Shown one piece after another: positions 52,445 through 63,405 of a DNA stretch of 64,000 nt. The notes beneath the pieces were generated by a model. That model ran no database searches, was not told the DNA's origin, and saw nothing but the letters and a program-made list of their open reading frames with translations. The stretch's first letter is position 1. Each line of letters opens with the position of its first letter. The stretch is taken from the NCBI RefSeq assembly GCF_011493005.1, contig NZ_CP049158.1, positions 1-64,000 on the forward strand, read 5' to 3'. The translations under genes were made by a program, and so were the position numbers. This stretch comes from Caballeronia sp. SBC1 (GTDB lineage Bacteria > Pseudomonadota > Gammaproteobacteria > Burkholderiales > Burkholderiaceae).

Positions 52445-52746
52445 GCCTGGTTTCCTTTCTGTAAGACGGGGAGAGACGTCCATGGATTGTCGATGGCGGG
52501 CAAGCGGACGCTCTCTAGCTTGCTCGACAGCCTATTCAGCATGTGACGTGCCACCGCTGCGGCGCCACGGGCCGCCTGCCAGTTTTCGCGGCCGATCGTC
52601 GCCAAAGCGCCTCTCCATCTGCCCGTATTGCCCTACTGACGCCGCCATCCCACGTGCATGCCGTTTTTGTTCTATCAGCGGAAATTGGCGTGCGGTGCAA
52701 TGGCTACCTAGTGAAATCCCATGCAGTCCACCGAAAAGGGCACCCC
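52445..52746. promoter_or_regulatory. Divergent region upstream of sdaA
   Basis: About 300 bp holding the promoters of the small secreted protein and of sdaA-sox. An open frame enters sdaA from here but has no family similarity before the Met at 52747. No riboswitch was recognised. Confidence 0.4.
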
Positions 52747-54141
52747 ATGAACGTCAGCGTTTTCGATCTGTTCAAGATCGGCATCGGTCCGTCAAGTTCG
52801 CATACGGTCGGCCCGATGATCGCAGCGTGCCGCTTCGCCTCGCATATTGAGGACGCCAACCTGCTCGCGTTCGTGCGCCGAGTGCGGGTGGATTTGTTCG
52901 GCTCGCTGGGCGCAACCGGCAAGGGCCACGGGACCGATAAAGCCGTGCTGCTTGGACTCGAAGGCAATCTCCCCGACTCGATCGATCCGGATGCGATCGA
53001 ACCGCGTCTGCGGGAGGTCCGCGAGTGCAAGAGCTTGAACCTGCTCGGCAAGCACCCGATTAAATTCGACGAACGCGAGCATATTGGCTTCTTTCGCAAG
53101 CTGATGCCCGGCGCGCCGGGTTCGAGCGTGGTGCATCCGAACGGCATGCGCTTCCAGGCATTCGATGAAAACGGCCAACTCGTCGTCGAAAAGGAGTACT
53201 ACTCGGTTGGCGGCGGTTTCGTGATCAACAATGAGGGCACGCGCGTGAACGGCGTGCAATCCGGCGGCGAGGTGCCACACCCATTCCGCACCGGCGACGA
53301 CCTGATGCGCGTGTGCCGCGAGACGGGGTTGTCTATCGCTGAAATTACGCTGCGCAACGAATGCGCATCGCGCTCGGAGCGTGAAGTGCGCGACGGCCTG
53401 CTCGCGATCTGGCGCGTGATGGCGGCGTGCGTGGAACGCGGCTGCAAGGTGCGAGGCGAGTTGCCCGGCCCGATGCACGTGAAGCGTCGTGCAGCTGATC
53501 TCTCCGCGCAACTGCGCAAGCACTCGGAGGAGTCGTTGCGTGATCCGCTCTCCATGCTCGACTGGGTCAACCTCTACGCAATGGCCGTGAACGAAGAGAA
53601 CGCCGCCGGTGGTCGCGTGGTTACCGCACCCACGAACGGCGCGGCCGGCGTGATCCCCGCAGTGCTGCATTACTACGTGAAGTTCATGCACAACTCGACC
53701 GACGAGGGCATTGTCACGTTCCTGCTGACGGCTGCGGCTATCGGGATCATCTACAAGGAAACAGCGTCCATTTCCGGCGCCGAAGTTGGCTGTCAGGGTG
53801 AAGTCGGCGTGGCGTGTTCGATGGCCGCAGCAGCGCTGGCCGCTGTCATGGGCGGCACGCCGACGCAAGTCGAGAACGCCGCCGAGATCGGCATGGAACA
53901 CAACCTCGGCATGACCTGCGACCCGGTTGGCGGGCTCGTGCAGATCCCGTGCATAGAGCGCAATGCGATGGGCGCGATCAAGGCGCTCAACGCGGCGCGC
54001 ATGGCCATGAAAGGCGACGGCACGCACTATGTATCGCTCGACAACGTGATCAAGACCATGCGCGAAACCGGCGCGGACATGAAGACGAAATACAAGGAGA
54101 CGTCACGCGGCGGGTTGGCCGTGAACGTCATCGAGTGCTGA
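52747..54141 (+). CDS. sdaA: L-serine ammonia-lyase (iron-sulfur type)
   Basis: A 464-aa single-chain L-serine dehydratase that converts serine to pyruvate and ammonia. The N-terminal beta domain begins [20 protein letters not shown], the [19 protein letters not shown] segment follows, and the alpha domain includes [36 protein letters not shown] and [20 protein letters not shown] with Cys ligands for the 4Fe-4S cluster. AAGGG lies upstream of the ATG. It precedes soxBDAG by 52 bp, which fits disposal of serine formed from glycine plus the sarcosine methyl carbon. Confidence 0.93.
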   Translation: MNVSVFDLFKIGIGPSSSHTVGPMIAACRFASHIEDANLLAFVRRVRVDLFGSLGATGKGHGTDKAVLLGLEGNLPDSIDPDAIEPRLREVRECKSLNLLGKHPIKFDEREHIGFFRKLMPGAPGSSVVHPNGMRFQAFDENGQLVVEKEYYSVGGGFVINNEGTRVNGVQSGGEVPHPFRTGDDLMRVCRETGLSIAEITLRNECASRSEREVRDGLLAIWRVMAACVERGCKVRGELPGPMHVKRRAADLSAQLRKHSEESLRDPLSMLDWVNLYAMAVNEENAAGGRVVTAPTNGAAGVIPAVLHYYVKFMHNSTDEGIVTFLLTAAAIGIIYKETASISGAEVGCQGEVGVACSMAAAALAAVMGGTPTQVENAAEIGMEHNLGMTCDPVGGLVQIPCIERNAMGAIKALNAARMAMKGDGTHYVSLDNVIKTMRETGADMKTKYKETSRGGLAVNVIEC

Positions 54142-54193
54142 TTTTTAGGTTTGGCAACCGCGTTGGCAACATCAACAAGTTTAAGGAAACACC

Positions 54194-55438
54194 ATGAGCC
54201 GCTATTCGATATTCAGCCTGTTGCGCAACGGCATGTCGTATCACGAGAACTGGGAACGCCAGTGGAAAAGCCCGGAGCCGAAGCAGGAATACGACGTGGT
54301 GATCGTCGGCGGCGGCGGCCATGGCCTGGCGACAGCCTACTATCTTGCCAAGGAACATGGCGTGCGCAACATCGCTGTGCTCGAGAAAGGCTGGATCGGC
54401 GGCGGTAATACGGCGCGCAATACGACCATCGTGCGCTCGAATTATCTGTGGGACGAATCGGCGGCGCTGTACGAAAAGGCGATGCAGTTGTGGGAAGGGC
54501 TTTCGCAAGACCTGAACTACAACGTGATGTTCAGCCAGCGCGGCGTGATGAACCTCGCGCATACGCTGCAAGATGTTCGGGATACTGAACGTCGCGTGAA
54601 CGCAAACCGTTTGAATGGCGTCGATGCCGAATTTCTCACGCCTGAACAGATCAAGCAGATCGAGCCGACCATCAACCTGAATAGCCGCTATCCGGTGCTC
54701 GGTGCATCCATCCAGCGACGCGGCGGCGTTGCTCGTCACGACGCCGTGGCGTGGGGTTTCGCGCGCGGTGCGGATCAGGCCGGCGTGGATATCGTGCAGA
54801 ACTGCCAGGTCACGGGTATCCGCCGTAACGGCAGTCAGGTGATCGGCGTGGATACAACGAAGGGTTTCATCAAGGCCAAGAAGGTCGCGGTCGTGGCTGC
54901 CGGCAACACTTCCACGCTCGCCGATATGGCCGGCATCCGGCTTCCCCTGGAAAGCCATCCGTTGCAAGCGCTTGTGTCCGAACCGATCAAGCCCGTGGTC
55001 AACACGGTGGTGATGTCGAACGCGGTGCACGCGTATATCAGCCAGTCCGATAAGGGCGATCTCGTGATCGGTGCCGGGGTCGACCAGTACACGGGCTTCG
55101 GCCAGCGTGGCAGTTTTCACATCATTGAAGGGACGCTTGAGGCCATCGTCGAGATGTTCCCGGTGTTCTCACGCGTGCGCATGAACCGTCAGTGGGGCGG
55201 CATTGTGGACGTGTCGCCGGATGCGTGCCCGATCATCAGCAAGACCGACGTGAAGGGCCTGTACTTCAACTGCGGCTGGGGCACCGGTGGCTTCAAGGCG
55301 ACACCGGGTTCCGGTTGGGCTTACGCGCACACCATTGCGAAGGACGAGCCGCATCCGTTGAACGCGCCGTTCTCCATCGACCGTTTCTACACAGGTCATC
55401 TGATCGACGAGCACGGCGCTGCGGCCGTTGCCCACTAA
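54194..55438 (+). CDS. soxB: Sarcosine oxidase beta subunit
   Basis: A 414-aa flavoprotein subunit of heterotetrameric sarcosine oxidase, which oxidises sarcosine to glycine with transfer of the methyl carbon to tetrahydrofolate or release as formaldehyde. The FAD dinucleotide motif [19 protein letters not shown] is at about residues 34-52. His182 in [13 protein letters not shown] is the probable covalent FMN site by analogy with known enzymes. [16 protein letters not shown] and [16 protein letters not shown] complete the family pattern. AAGGAAA precedes the ATG. It is the first sox gene after sdaA. Confidence 0.94.
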   Translation: MSRYSIFSLLRNGMSYHENWERQWKSPEPKQEYDVVIVGGGGHGLATAYYLAKEHGVRNIAVLEKGWIGGGNTARNTTIVRSNYLWDESAALYEKAMQLWEGLSQDLNYNVMFSQRGVMNLAHTLQDVRDTERRVNANRLNGVDAEFLTPEQIKQIEPTINLNSRYPVLGASIQRRGGVARHDAVAWGFARGADQAGVDIVQNCQVTGIRRNGSQVIGVDTTKGFIKAKKVAVVAAGNTSTLADMAGIRLPLESHPLQALVSEPIKPVVNTVVMSNAVHAYISQSDKGDLVIGAGVDQYTGFGQRGSFHIIEGTLEAIVEMFPVFSRVRMNRQWGGIVDVSPDACPIISKTDVKGLYFNCGWGTGGFKATPGSGWAYAHTIAKDEPHPLNAPFSIDRFYTGHLIDEHGAAAVAH

Positions 55439-55459
55439 CCGGCATTTGGGAGAGAAGAC

Positions 55460-55762
55460 ATGTTGCTGATTGAATGCCCCTGGTGCGGCCCACGCGCTGA
55501 AAGCGAATTCTCGTGCGGCGGTGAAGCCGATATCGCGCGCCCGCTCGACACCGAAAAACTCACGGACAAAGAATGGGGCGACTACCTGTTCATGCGCAAA
55601 AACCCGCGTGGCGTGCACCGCGAGCAATGGATGCACACGCAAGGATGCCGCCGCTGGTTCATGGCGCAACGCGACACCGTGAGCTACGCATTCCAGGGCT
55701 ATGAAACGTTCGCCCGGCCGCTCGCCGTGATGGAACAGAAAGAAGAGGGACAACCGAAATGA
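55460..55762 (+). CDS. soxD: Sarcosine oxidase delta subunit
   Basis: A 100-aa zinc-binding subunit of sarcosine oxidase. Cys6 and Cys9 in CPWCGPRAESEF, with His and Cys in WMHTQGCRRWF, form the usual zinc site. The MRKNPRGVHREQW segment is typical. It overlaps soxA by ATGA. Confidence 0.93.
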   Translation: MLLIECPWCGPRAESEFSCGGEADIARPLDTEKLTDKEWGDYLFMRKNPRGVHREQWMHTQGCRRWFMAQRDTVSYAFQGYETFARPLAVMEQKEEGQPK

Positions 55763-58761
55763 GCCAGAAAGACCGACTCGCCACGGGCGGGCGCATCAAC
55801 CGTGCCATCGCGCTCACGTTCACGTTCAACGGCAAGACGTATCAGGGCCATCAGGGCGACACGCTCGCCTCCGCGCTGCTCGCGAACGGCGTGCATTTCG
55901 TTGCGCGTAGCTGGAAGTATCACCGGCCGCGCGGCATTGTGACGGCTGATGTGGCAGAACCGAATGCCGTTGTTCAGCTCGAAACCGGCGCTTATACCGT
56001 GCCCAATGCGCGCGCCACCGAGATTGAGTTGTATCAGGGGCTGGTGGCCACGAGCGTGAATGCCAAGCCTAGCATCGAGAACGATCGCATGGCGGTGAAC
56101 CAGAAGATAGCCCGCTTTATTCCGGCGGGGTTCTACTACAAGACATTCATGTGGCCGCGCAAGTTCTGGCCGAAATACGAAGAAGTGATCCGCGATGCGG
56201 CGGGTCTCGGCAAGGCACCGGAACACTTGGATGCGGATCGCTACGACAAGTGCTTCGCGCATTGCGACGTGCTCGTGGTCGGCGCGGGGCCCTCGGGTCT
56301 GGCTGCGGCGCATGCGGCGGGTTTGTCGGGTGCACGCGTGATTCTCGTCGATGACCAGCCGGAACTCGGCGGTTCGTTGCTGTCGTATCGCACGGAAATC
56401 GATGGCGCGCCCGGCTTGAAATGGGCGCAAAAAATTGAAGCCGAACTGCGCAAGATGCCGGAGGTAAAGATCCTGTGCCGCAGCACGGCGTTCGGTTATC
56501 AGGACCACAACCTCGTCACCATCACGCAGCGCTTGACCGAGCACTTGCCGGTATCGATGCGCAAAGGCACGCGGGAATTGCTGTGGAAAGTGCGCGCCAA
56601 GCGCGTCATTCTCGCGACGGGCGCGCAGGAACGCCCGATTGTGTTCGGCAACAACGATCTTCCCGGCGTGATGCTGGCGTCGGCGGTGTCGTCGTACTTG
56701 CATCGCTATGCTGTGCTGCCGGGACGCAACGCGGTCGTCTTCACGAACAATGACAGCGGCTACCAATGCGCGCTCGACCTGAAGGCGGCAGGCGCGCAGG
56801 TGACGGTAGTGGACCCGCGTCTCGCAGACAACAAGGGCGCGTTGCAGACCCAGGCCAAACGCTATGGCGTGAAGGTTCTGAATGGATCGGTTGTCACGGT
56901 GGCGCATGGCAAGTTGCGCGTGGCGTCGGTCGAAGTCAGCGCCTATTCGAACGGTACGGTTGGCGTGAAGCAAGCTGATTTGTCTTGCGACCTGCTCGCT
57001 GTGTCCGGCGGCTGGAGCCCGATCCTGCACTTGTTCGCGCAGTCCGGCGGCAAGGCACATTGGCATGACGAAAAGCTCTGCTTTGTACCCGGCAAAGCGA
57101 TGCAGGCCGAGAGCAGCGTGGGCGCGTGCGCTGGCGAATTCACACTCGCCCGTGCGATCCGTTTCGCGGTCGATGCCGGCGTGGACGCTGCGCGTGCCGC
57201 TGGTTTGATCGTTGCACGCCCGACGCCTGTACAAGTGGCCGAGGTCGGCGAGGCCCCGCTCATGCCGTTGTGGCTGGTCGGTGGCCGCGAGTTGGCGACA
57301 CGGGGTCCTAAGCAATTTATCGATTACCAAAACGACGTGTCGGCCGCCGATATTTTCCTCGCCGCGCGTGAGGGTTTTGAGTCGGTCGAGCATGTGAAGC
57401 GCTACACGGCGATGGGCTTCGGCACGGATCAGGGCAAGCTCGGCAACATCAACGGCATGGCGATTCTTGCTCAGGCGCTGAACAAGACGATCCCCGAAAC
57501 GGGCACCACGACGTTCCGTCCGAACTACACGCCGGTCACATTCGGCACCTTCGCCGGCCGCGAACTGGGTGAGTTCCTCGATCCGGTCCGCAAGACTGCC
57601 GTGCACGAATGGCATGTGGAAAACGGGGCGGCATTCGAGGACGTCGGCAACTGGAAACGGCCGTGGTACTACCCGAAGAACGGCGAGGACTTGCATGCCG
57701 CAGTCGCGCGCGAGTCGCTGGCGACGCGCACGAGCGTTGGTATTCTCGATGCATCGACGCTCGGCAAGATCGACATCCAGGGTCCGGATGCCGCGAAGCT
57801 GCTCAACTGGGTCTACACGAACCCGTGGAGCAAGCTGGAAGTAGGTAAGTGCCGATACGGCCTGATGCTCGACGAAAACGGCATGATCTTCGATGACGGC
57901 GTGACGGTGCGCTTGGCCGACCAGCACTACATGATGACGACCACGACCGGCGGCGCGGCGCGCGTGCTGACATGGCTTGAACGCTGGCTGCAAACGGAGT
58001 GGCCTGACATGCGGGTGCGGTTGGCATCGGTGACGGATCACTGGGCGACGTTTGCGGTCGTCGGTCCGAATAGCCGCAAGGTATTGCAGAAGGTCTGCCG
58101 CGATATCGACTTTGCGAACGCTGCGTTTCCGTTCATGAGTTATCGCGAGGGGACAGTAGCGGGCGCGGCGTCGCGTGTGATGCGGATCAGTTTCTCAGGC
58201 GAACTTGCTTACGAGGTCAACGTGCCGGCGAATGTTGGACGTGCCGTGTGGGAGGCGCTGATGGCCGCCGGCGCCGAGTTCGATATCACGCCGTACGGCA
58301 CGGAAACCATGCACGTGCTGCGGGCGGAGAAGGGTTACATCATCGTCGGGCAGGATACCGATGGTTCGATGACACCGTACGATCTTGGTATGGGCGGGCT
58401 CGTTGCGAAGTCGAAGGACTTCCTCGGCAAGCGTTCGCTGACGCGCTCGGATACGGCGAAGGCAGGGCGCAAGCAACTCGTCGGCTTGCTGGCTGAAGAT
58501 GCGTCGTTCGTGATTCCCGAAGGCTCGCAGATCGTGCCGGGTCCGTTCACGGGCGACACAGCGCCGATGCTCGGTCACGTCACATCCAGCTATTTCAGCC
58601 CTATTTTAAAGCGCTCGATCGCGATGGCCGTCATCAAGGGCGGTCTCGACAAGATCGGCGAGTCGGTGATGATTCCGCTCGCGGGCGGCAAACAGATGCC
58701 GGCAAAAATCACCAGCTCGGTGTTCTACGACAGCGAAGGAGCACGTCAACATGTGGAATGA
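55759..58761 (+). CDS. soxA: Sarcosine oxidase alpha subunit
   Basis: A 1000-aa NAD- and folate-binding subunit. An N-terminal ferredoxin-like domain (about 15-110; GKTYQGHQGDTLASALLANG) is followed by the dinucleotide-binding domain with VLVVGAGPSGLAAAHAAGL near residue 172 and ATGAQERPIVFGNNDLPGVM. The C-terminal half (about 590-985) is an aminomethyltransferase/GcvT-like tetrahydrofolate domain (TSVGILDASTLGKIDIQGPD, DGVTVRLADQHYMM). Full length matches the family. It overlaps soxD by 4 bp and soxG by 11 bp. Confidence 0.95.
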   Translation: MSQKDRLATGGRINRAIALTFTFNGKTYQGHQGDTLASALLANGVHFVARSWKYHRPRGIVTADVAEPNAVVQLETGAYTVPNARATEIELYQGLVATSVNAKPSIENDRMAVNQKIARFIPAGFYYKTFMWPRKFWPKYEEVIRDAAGLGKAPEHLDADRYDKCFAHCDVLVVGAGPSGLAAAHAAGLSGARVILVDDQPELGGSLLSYRTEIDGAPGLKWAQKIEAELRKMPEVKILCRSTAFGYQDHNLVTITQRLTEHLPVSMRKGTRELLWKVRAKRVILATGAQERPIVFGNNDLPGVMLASAVSSYLHRYAVLPGRNAVVFTNNDSGYQCALDLKAAGAQVTVVDPRLADNKGALQTQAKRYGVKVLNGSVVTVAHGKLRVASVEVSAYSNGTVGVKQADLSCDLLAVSGGWSPILHLFAQSGGKAHWHDEKLCFVPGKAMQAESSVGACAGEFTLARAIRFAVDAGVDAARAAGLIVARPTPVQVAEVGEAPLMPLWLVGGRELATRGPKQFIDYQNDVSAADIFLAAREGFESVEHVKRYTAMGFGTDQGKLGNINGMAILAQALNKTIPETGTTTFRPNYTPVTFGTFAGRELGEFLDPVRKTAVHEWHVENGAAFEDVGNWKRPWYYPKNGEDLHAAVARESLATRTSVGILDASTLGKIDIQGPDAAKLLNWVYTNPWSKLEVGKCRYGLMLDENGMIFDDGVTVRLADQHYMMTTTTGGAARVLTWLERWLQTEWPDMRVRLASVTDHWATFAVVGPNSRKVLQKVCRDIDFANAAFPFMSYREGTVAGAASRVMRISFSGELAYEVNVPANVGRAVWEALMAAGAEFDITPYGTETMHVLRAEKGYIIVGQDTDGSMTPYDLGMGGLVAKSKDFLGKRSLTRSDTAKAGRKQLVGLLAEDASFVIPEGSQIVPGPFTGDTAPMLGHVTSSYFSPILKRSIAMAVIKGGLDKIGESVMIPLAGGKQMPAKITSSVFYDSEGARQHVE

Positions 58762-59401
58762 CAACAGAAGCAACCAGACGGTCGTGGATCGTGCAATCGG
58801 GCAGGGTGTGTGGCAAGAATCGCCGCTGGTAGGGGTGGATGGATTGCTGAAAAAACATCAGGTGAGTGCATCGAAGGCGTTTCGTCTTGTCGAGCGGCCG
58901 TTCCTGGAACTGGTCAATCTGCGTGGTGACCTGCGCGATGCCGCGTTCGTTGCGGCGGTGGAAAGTGTGATTGGCTGCAAGCCGCCCGAGAAGCCGAATA
59001 CGACGGCGACGGGCAACGGCTACGACCTGATGTGGCTCGGCCCCGACGAGTGGCTGGTGCGCTCGACCGCCGCGCATTCCGCAACGCAGGCGGCTCCAAT
59101 GGAAGCCAAGTTGCGCGAGGCGTTCAAGGGTCTGTATGCGGCCGCCGTCGATATCGGCAGCGGTTACACCGTGCTTGAAATCAGCGGCACGCGCACGCGT
59201 GATGTTCTCGCGCGCGGTTGTCCGCTCGATCTGCATCCGCGTTTGTTCGGTGTCGGCCAGTGCGCGCAGAGCCATTATTTCAAGGCCTCAGTGACGGTGT
59301 TGCCGACCGGAGACGACAGCTTCGACCTAGTGATCCGCCGCAGCTTCGCGGACTACTTCGTGAAGATGATGCTTGATGCGGCCGAACCGCTGATGTCGTG
59401 A
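58751..59401 (+). CDS. soxG: Sarcosine oxidase gamma subunit
   Basis: A 216-aa subunit with a GcvT-like fold. ERPFLELVNLRGDLRDAAFV and LMWLGPDEWLV are the family segments, followed by AVDIGSGYTVLEISGTRTRD and RGCPLDLHPRLF. Its start lies inside the end of soxA, and its stop overlaps the GTG start of the next gene, so the operon is translationally coupled throughout. Confidence 0.93.
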   Translation: MWNDNRSNQTVVDRAIGQGVWQESPLVGVDGLLKKHQVSASKAFRLVERPFLELVNLRGDLRDAAFVAAVESVIGCKPPEKPNTTATGNGYDLMWLGPDEWLVRSTAAHSATQAAPMEAKLREAFKGLYAAAVDIGSGYTVLEISGTRTRDVLARGCPLDLHPRLFGVGQCAQSHYFKASVTVLPTGDDSFDLVIRRSFADYFVKMMLDAAEPLMS

Positions 59402-59859
59402 AACCCTACGAACCATTCGGAACATTAAGCCCGGGCGGACGCGGCTGGCGCATAGTTGTCGATGAGCTCGTGGTGCTGACGCGCATCGGCTTGCATGCTC
59501 AGGAGCATCTGGCGCCGCAGCCTGTTGCCATCGATGCGAGCCTGCATTACCGGGGCGTGCCGGCCGAGGAGAACGCGCACGAGCTGATCGATTACGAGGC
59601 TTGGTGCGCGGGGGTGTCGGACTATCTGGAGAGCAAGCCGCATACGCGCTTGCTCGAAACGCTGGCGGTGGAGATAGCGGAGCTGTCGTTCACCCGATGG
59701 CCCGCGCTCGATGCGCTGACGTTGCTGCTTTACAAGCCGAAGATTCGCGAAGGCACGCGCCGCGTGGGCGTTGAACTCGATTGGCATCGTGCGGATTTCG
59801 ACGGATGGCGCGCGTCGGCAGCTTTGCATACGGCGGCGCGCACGACGGATACGCGCTGA
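59398..59859 (+). CDS. folB: Dihydroneopterin aldolase (FolB-like)
   Basis: A 153-aa tunnelling-fold protein of the FolB family, which converts dihydroneopterin to hydroxymethyl-dihydropterin plus glycolaldehyde in folate synthesis. Catalytic residues appear conserved: Glu36 in GLHAQEHLAPQ, Tyr66 in LIDYEAW and Lys113 in LYKPKI. The first 17 residues are an N-terminal extension. The GTG start overlaps the soxG stop. A folate gene placed here is consistent with the need of sarcosine oxidase for tetrahydrofolate. It is probably a second FolB copy besides a housekeeping one elsewhere (inference). Confidence 0.85.
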   Translation: MKPYEPFGTLSPGGRGWRIVVDELVVLTRIGLHAQEHLAPQPVAIDASLHYRGVPAEENAHELIDYEAWCAGVSDYLESKPHTRLLETLAVEIAELSFTRWPALDALTLLLYKPKIREGTRRVGVELDWHRADFDGWRASAALHTAARTTDTR

Positions 59860-59866
59860 AACGGCC

Positions 59867-60130
59867 ATGACGTCGACGCGCGTTCAAACCGCCGGACTTT
59901 CGCAGCTTGCGTGCGAGCAGCATGATCCTCAGGCTGCGCTCGCCTTGCTCGATCGCAGCCTGGCGCTCGGGCATCGGCGAATTGCGTTGATTCGGTATCT
60001 GCATGCACAGTACCTCGGTGCGCCGCTTGAGCCGCGCCATCATGAGTATGTTCACAAGGTGGCTGCGCGCTTAAGTGCCGAGACGATCGCGCGCATAGCG
60101 ATGGCTGCGCGTGCGCGCCTTGGGGGGTGA
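59867..60130 (+). CDS. Small hypothetical protein at the end of the sox operon
   Basis: An 87-aa soluble, Ala/Arg-rich and largely helical protein of unrecognised family (LACEQHDPQAALALLDRSLAL resembles a TPR-like helix pair). It starts 7 bp after the folB-like stop and is the last gene on this strand before the convergent betA. The tight spacing argues that it is a real, cotranscribed gene. A longer frame from 59771 overlaps folB and is unlikely. Confidence 0.65.
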   Translation: MTSTRVQTAGLSQLACEQHDPQAALALLDRSLALGHRRIALIRYLHAQYLGAPLEPRHHEYVHKVAARLSAETIARIAMAARARLGG

Positions 60131-60224
60131 TTCAGCTTCCACGACCGCAGTCGATTCAGCAGATTGAAACGAAAAAGGGCACCGCTCGGCCGTTAAGCCG
60201 GGATGCCCAAACATCCGTTACCAG

Positions 60225-61913
60225 TTACACAGCCGCGAATGTCTCTGTCTTGCGCGCCTTCGCGCCATGCGCGACGAAATACGGCGTATCAACGCGAGCC
60301 AGCGGTTCACGCCCCCGAATCTTGTCCGCGATCTTTTCGGCCAGCATGATGGTCGGCGCATTCAGGTTGCCGGTCACGATCAGCGGCATGATCGACGCGT
60401 CCACCACACGCAGCGATTCGAGCCCGTGCACGCGGCCTTCGTTATCGACTACGGCCATATCGTCGTAACCCATCTTGCATGAACACGACGGATGGAAAGC
60501 CGTCTCCGCACGTTGCCTGACGAATGCGTCGAGTTGATCGTCCGTGGTGAGATCGGCTCCCGGATGCAACTCGCGTCCTCGATATTTCTTAAGCGCCGGC
60601 TGATGCATGATCTCGCGCGTAATGCGGATGGCGTCACGGAATTCACGCCAGTCGAGCGGGTCCGACATGTAGTTGAACAGGATGCTCGGGTGCGCGTTAG
60701 GATCGCGTGACGTAAGCTTGATGCGGCCGCGGCTTGGCGAGCGCATGGAACCCACATGTGCCTGGAAACCATGCATCTTGATCGGGTTCGAGCCGTTGTA
60801 GTTGATCGCGACGGGCAGGAAGTGATATTGAATGTTGGGCCAAAGATCGTCGTCGCGCGTGCGGATAAAACCGCCTGCCTCGAACTGATTGCTGGCGCCA
60901 ATGCCCGTACCGTTCAACATCCATTCAATCCCGATCTGCGGCTGGTTCCACCACTGCAGCGCAGGATAAAGCGACACGGGCTCAAGGCATTCGTATTGCA
61001 TGTACATCTCCAGATGGTCCTGGAGATTCTCACCCACGCCGGGCAAGTCATGCGCTAAAGGCACGTCGAGTTCCCGCAGCCAAGTTGATCGGCCGACGCC
61101 CGAACGCTGCAGTAATTGCGGCGATGCAATCGCGCCGCTGCACACGAGCACCTCGCGGCGCACATGCGCGGTGACACGTTCACCGCTGTGCAGATAGGCC
61201 ACGCCAATCGCTTTTTTTCCGGCGAACAAGATGCGATCTGTGACGGCGTGCGTGATGATCGTGAGATTCGGCCGGCCTTTCGCGCGGTCTAGATATCCGC
61301 GTGCAGTGCTGGAGCGGCGGCCCTTCGGCGTCACGGTCCGGTCCATCGGGCCGAAACCTTCCTGACTGTAACCGTTGAGGTCATCCGTACGGGGATAACC
61401 TGCTTGCACACCGGCTTCGACCATCGCGGCAAACAAAGGATTGTTGCCGGGCTTGGAGGTCGTCACGTGCACTGGACCGTCGCCGCCGTGATACGGGTTC
61501 GGCCCTGCATCGCGCGTTTCGGCCTTGCGGAAATACGGCAGACAATCAGAATAGGTCCAGTTTTCAAGGCCTTTTCTCTCGGCCCAGCCGTCGTAGTCGA
61601 GCGCATTGCCGCGGATGTAGCACATGCCGTTGATCAGCGACGATCCGCCGAGTCCCTTGCCGCGGCCGCATTCCATGCGACGATTGTTCATGTGCGGCTC
61701 GGGATCGGTTTCGTAAGCCCAGTTATAGCGCCTTCCTTGCAGCGGAAACGCCAGCGCGGCCGGCATTTGCGTGCGAAAGTCGAAGCGGTAGTCCGGACCG
61801 CCTGCTTCAAGCAGCAGCACGGTCACGTCAGGGTCTTCGGTGAGACGCGAGGCGAGCACGTTGCCCGCTGAACCCGCGCCCACGACGATGTAATCGAACT
61901 CGTTCGCGCTCAT
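60225..61913 (-). CDS. betA: Choline dehydrogenase
   Basis: A 562-aa GMC-family flavoenzyme that oxidises choline to betaine aldehyde and further to glycine betaine at the membrane. The FAD motif [18 protein letters not shown] is at residues 7-24. GMC signatures [20 protein letters not shown] and [13 protein letters not shown] and the C-terminal active-site region [11 protein letters not shown] are present. It is third in the minus-strand betI-betB-betA operon, 11 bp after betB. Confidence 0.95.
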   Translation of the reverse strand: MSANEFDYIVVGAGSAGNVLASRLTEDPDVTVLLLEAGGPDYRFDFRTQMPAALAFPLQGRRYNWAYETDPEPHMNNRRMECGRGKGLGGSSLINGMCYIRGNALDYDGWAERKGLENWTYSDCLPYFRKAETRDAGPNPYHGGDGPVHVTTSKPGNNPLFAAMVEAGVQAGYPRTDDLNGYSQEGFGPMDRTVTPKGRRSSTARGYLDRAKGRPNLTIITHAVTDRILFAGKKAIGVAYLHSGERVTAHVRREVLVCSGAIASPQLLQRSGVGRSTWLRELDVPLAHDLPGVGENLQDHLEMYMQYECLEPVSLYPALQWWNQPQIGIEWMLNGTGIGASNQFEAGGFIRTRDDDLWPNIQYHFLPVAINYNGSNPIKMHGFQAHVGSMRSPSRGRIKLTSRDPNAHPSILFNYMSDPLDWREFRDAIRITREIMHQPALKKYRGRELHPGADLTTDDQLDAFVRQRAETAFHPSCSCKMGYDDMAVVDNEGRVHGLESLRVVDASIMPLIVTGNLNAPTIMLAEKIADKIRGREPLARVDTPYFVAHGAKARKTETFAAV

Positions 61914-61924
61914 CGCATCGCTCC

Positions 61925-63394
61925 TTAGAATACGGGTTGGTAGGGACCTAGCTCGACCTGCACGGACTTGATGCTCGTGTAGTGCTCAAGCGTGGTAATC
62001 CCGTTTTCGCGGCCTACGCCCGACTGCTTGTATCCGCCCACCGGCATTTCAGCGGGCGATTCACCCCACGTATTGATCCAGCAGATGCCGGCTTGCAGCG
62101 CATGAATCACGCGATGCGCACGCGAAAGGTTCTCCGTGACCACGCCCGCGGCGAGGCCGTATTCGGTCGCGTTGGCACGTTCAATCACTTCGGTTTCCTC
62201 ATCAAAGACGAGGATGCTCATGACCGGGCCAAAAATCTCTTCGCGCACAATGCGCATGTCGTCGCGGCAATCGGTGAAGACGGTCGGCTCGACGTATTGC
62301 CCTTGAGCGAACGCGCCGTGCACGATCCGCGATCCACCCGCGATCAGTCGCGCACCTTCTTGCTTGCCGCTTTCAATGAAGCCCAGGACCTTATGCAATT
62401 GCGCTGCGCTGACGAGCGGGCCGAAGTTGGTGTTAGAGTCCGTTGGCGAGCCCACCCGTATGCGCTTCACGCGCTCCAGCACGAGCGCTTCGAAGCGCTC
62501 GTACACCGGTCGCTGAACGAATACGCGCGTGCCGTTCGTGCAGACCTGGCCGGAACTGAAGAAGTTGGCGCTCATCGCAATGTCGGCGGCGCGTTCCAGA
62601 TTTGCATCGTCGAAAATGACAAGCGGGGACTTTCCGCCCAGTTCCATCGTCACTTCTTTCAGCGATGAACCACCGGCCATCGACATGACTTTCTTGCCCG
62701 TCTCGACACCGCCCGTAAACGAGACCTTCGCGATGTCCGGATGCGCGGCAAGCAATGCGCCCACGCGGCCATCGCCCTGCACGACGTTGAACACGCCAGC
62801 GGGGACGCCGGCCTCGGAATAGATTTCTGCAAGTTTCAACGTGCTAAGCGGTGTGATTTCGCTGGGCTTGAAGATCATCGCGTTGCCGGCAGCGAGGGCC
62901 GGGGCCGACTTCCAGCAGGCGATCTGGATCGGATAATTCCATGCACCAATACCCGCGCACACGCCGAGCGGTTCGCGCCGCGTATAGACGAACGAGCTGG
63001 GCCGCAGAGGGATCTGCTGGCCTTCTATGGCCGTTGCAAGCCCGGCGTAGTACTCGATTACATCGGCGCCTGTGACAATGTCGACGGCTCGCGTTTCGGC
63101 AATCGGCTTGCCCGTATCGCGGGTTTCGAGCGCGGCGAGTTCGTCGTTGCGCTCGCGCAGGAGATCCACCGCGCGACGCAGGATGCGCGAGCGTTGCATC
63201 GCGGTCATTGCGGCCCATTCGCGCTGCCCTTCGCGCGCCGAGCGTACAGCGCGATCTATATCGGCCGCGCTTGCCTGTTGAACGCTCGCGAGCGTTTCGC
63301 CCGTCGCCGGATCGAGCGTGTCGAAGGTTTCGCCGCTGGTGGCGTCGACGTAAGCGCCGCCAATGTACAAGCGCTGCAATTCGTATACGGGCAT
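61925..63394 (-). CDS. betB: Betaine aldehyde dehydrogenase
   Basis: A 489-aa NAD(P)-dependent aldehyde dehydrogenase that converts betaine aldehyde to glycine betaine. It shows [20 protein letters not shown] with the oxyanion Asn, the general base Glu in [15 protein letters not shown] and the nucleophilic Cys in [15 protein letters not shown]. The Cys-containing [19 protein letters not shown] near the C-terminus is typical of BetB. It lies between betI and betA with an 11-bp gap on each side. Confidence 0.95.
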   Translation of the reverse strand: MPVYELQRLYIGGAYVDATSGETFDTLDPATGETLASVQQASAADIDRAVRSAREGQREWAAMTAMQRSRILRRAVDLLRERNDELAALETRDTGKPIAETRAVDIVTGADVIEYYAGLATAIEGQQIPLRPSSFVYTRREPLGVCAGIGAWNYPIQIACWKSAPALAAGNAMIFKPSEITPLSTLKLAEIYSEAGVPAGVFNVVQGDGRVGALLAAHPDIAKVSFTGGVETGKKVMSMAGGSSLKEVTMELGGKSPLVIFDDANLERAADIAMSANFFSSGQVCTNGTRVFVQRPVYERFEALVLERVKRIRVGSPTDSNTNFGPLVSAAQLHKVLGFIESGKQEGARLIAGGSRIVHGAFAQGQYVEPTVFTDCRDDMRIVREEIFGPVMSILVFDEETEVIERANATEYGLAAGVVTENLSRAHRVIHALQAGICWINTWGESPAEMPVGGYKQSGVGRENGITTLEHYTSIKSVQVELGPYQPVF

Positions 63395-63405
63395 TGCGTA
63401 GTCCT

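Noticed and set aside
52543..52746. N-terminal extension of SdaA
   Set aside because: The extra 68 residues are not like the family, whose proteins start [16 protein letters not shown] at 52747.
55699..58041. A 780-codon open frame antisense to soxA
   Set aside because: Arg/His/Gln-rich translation with no family similarity; soxA on the other strand is complete and certain.
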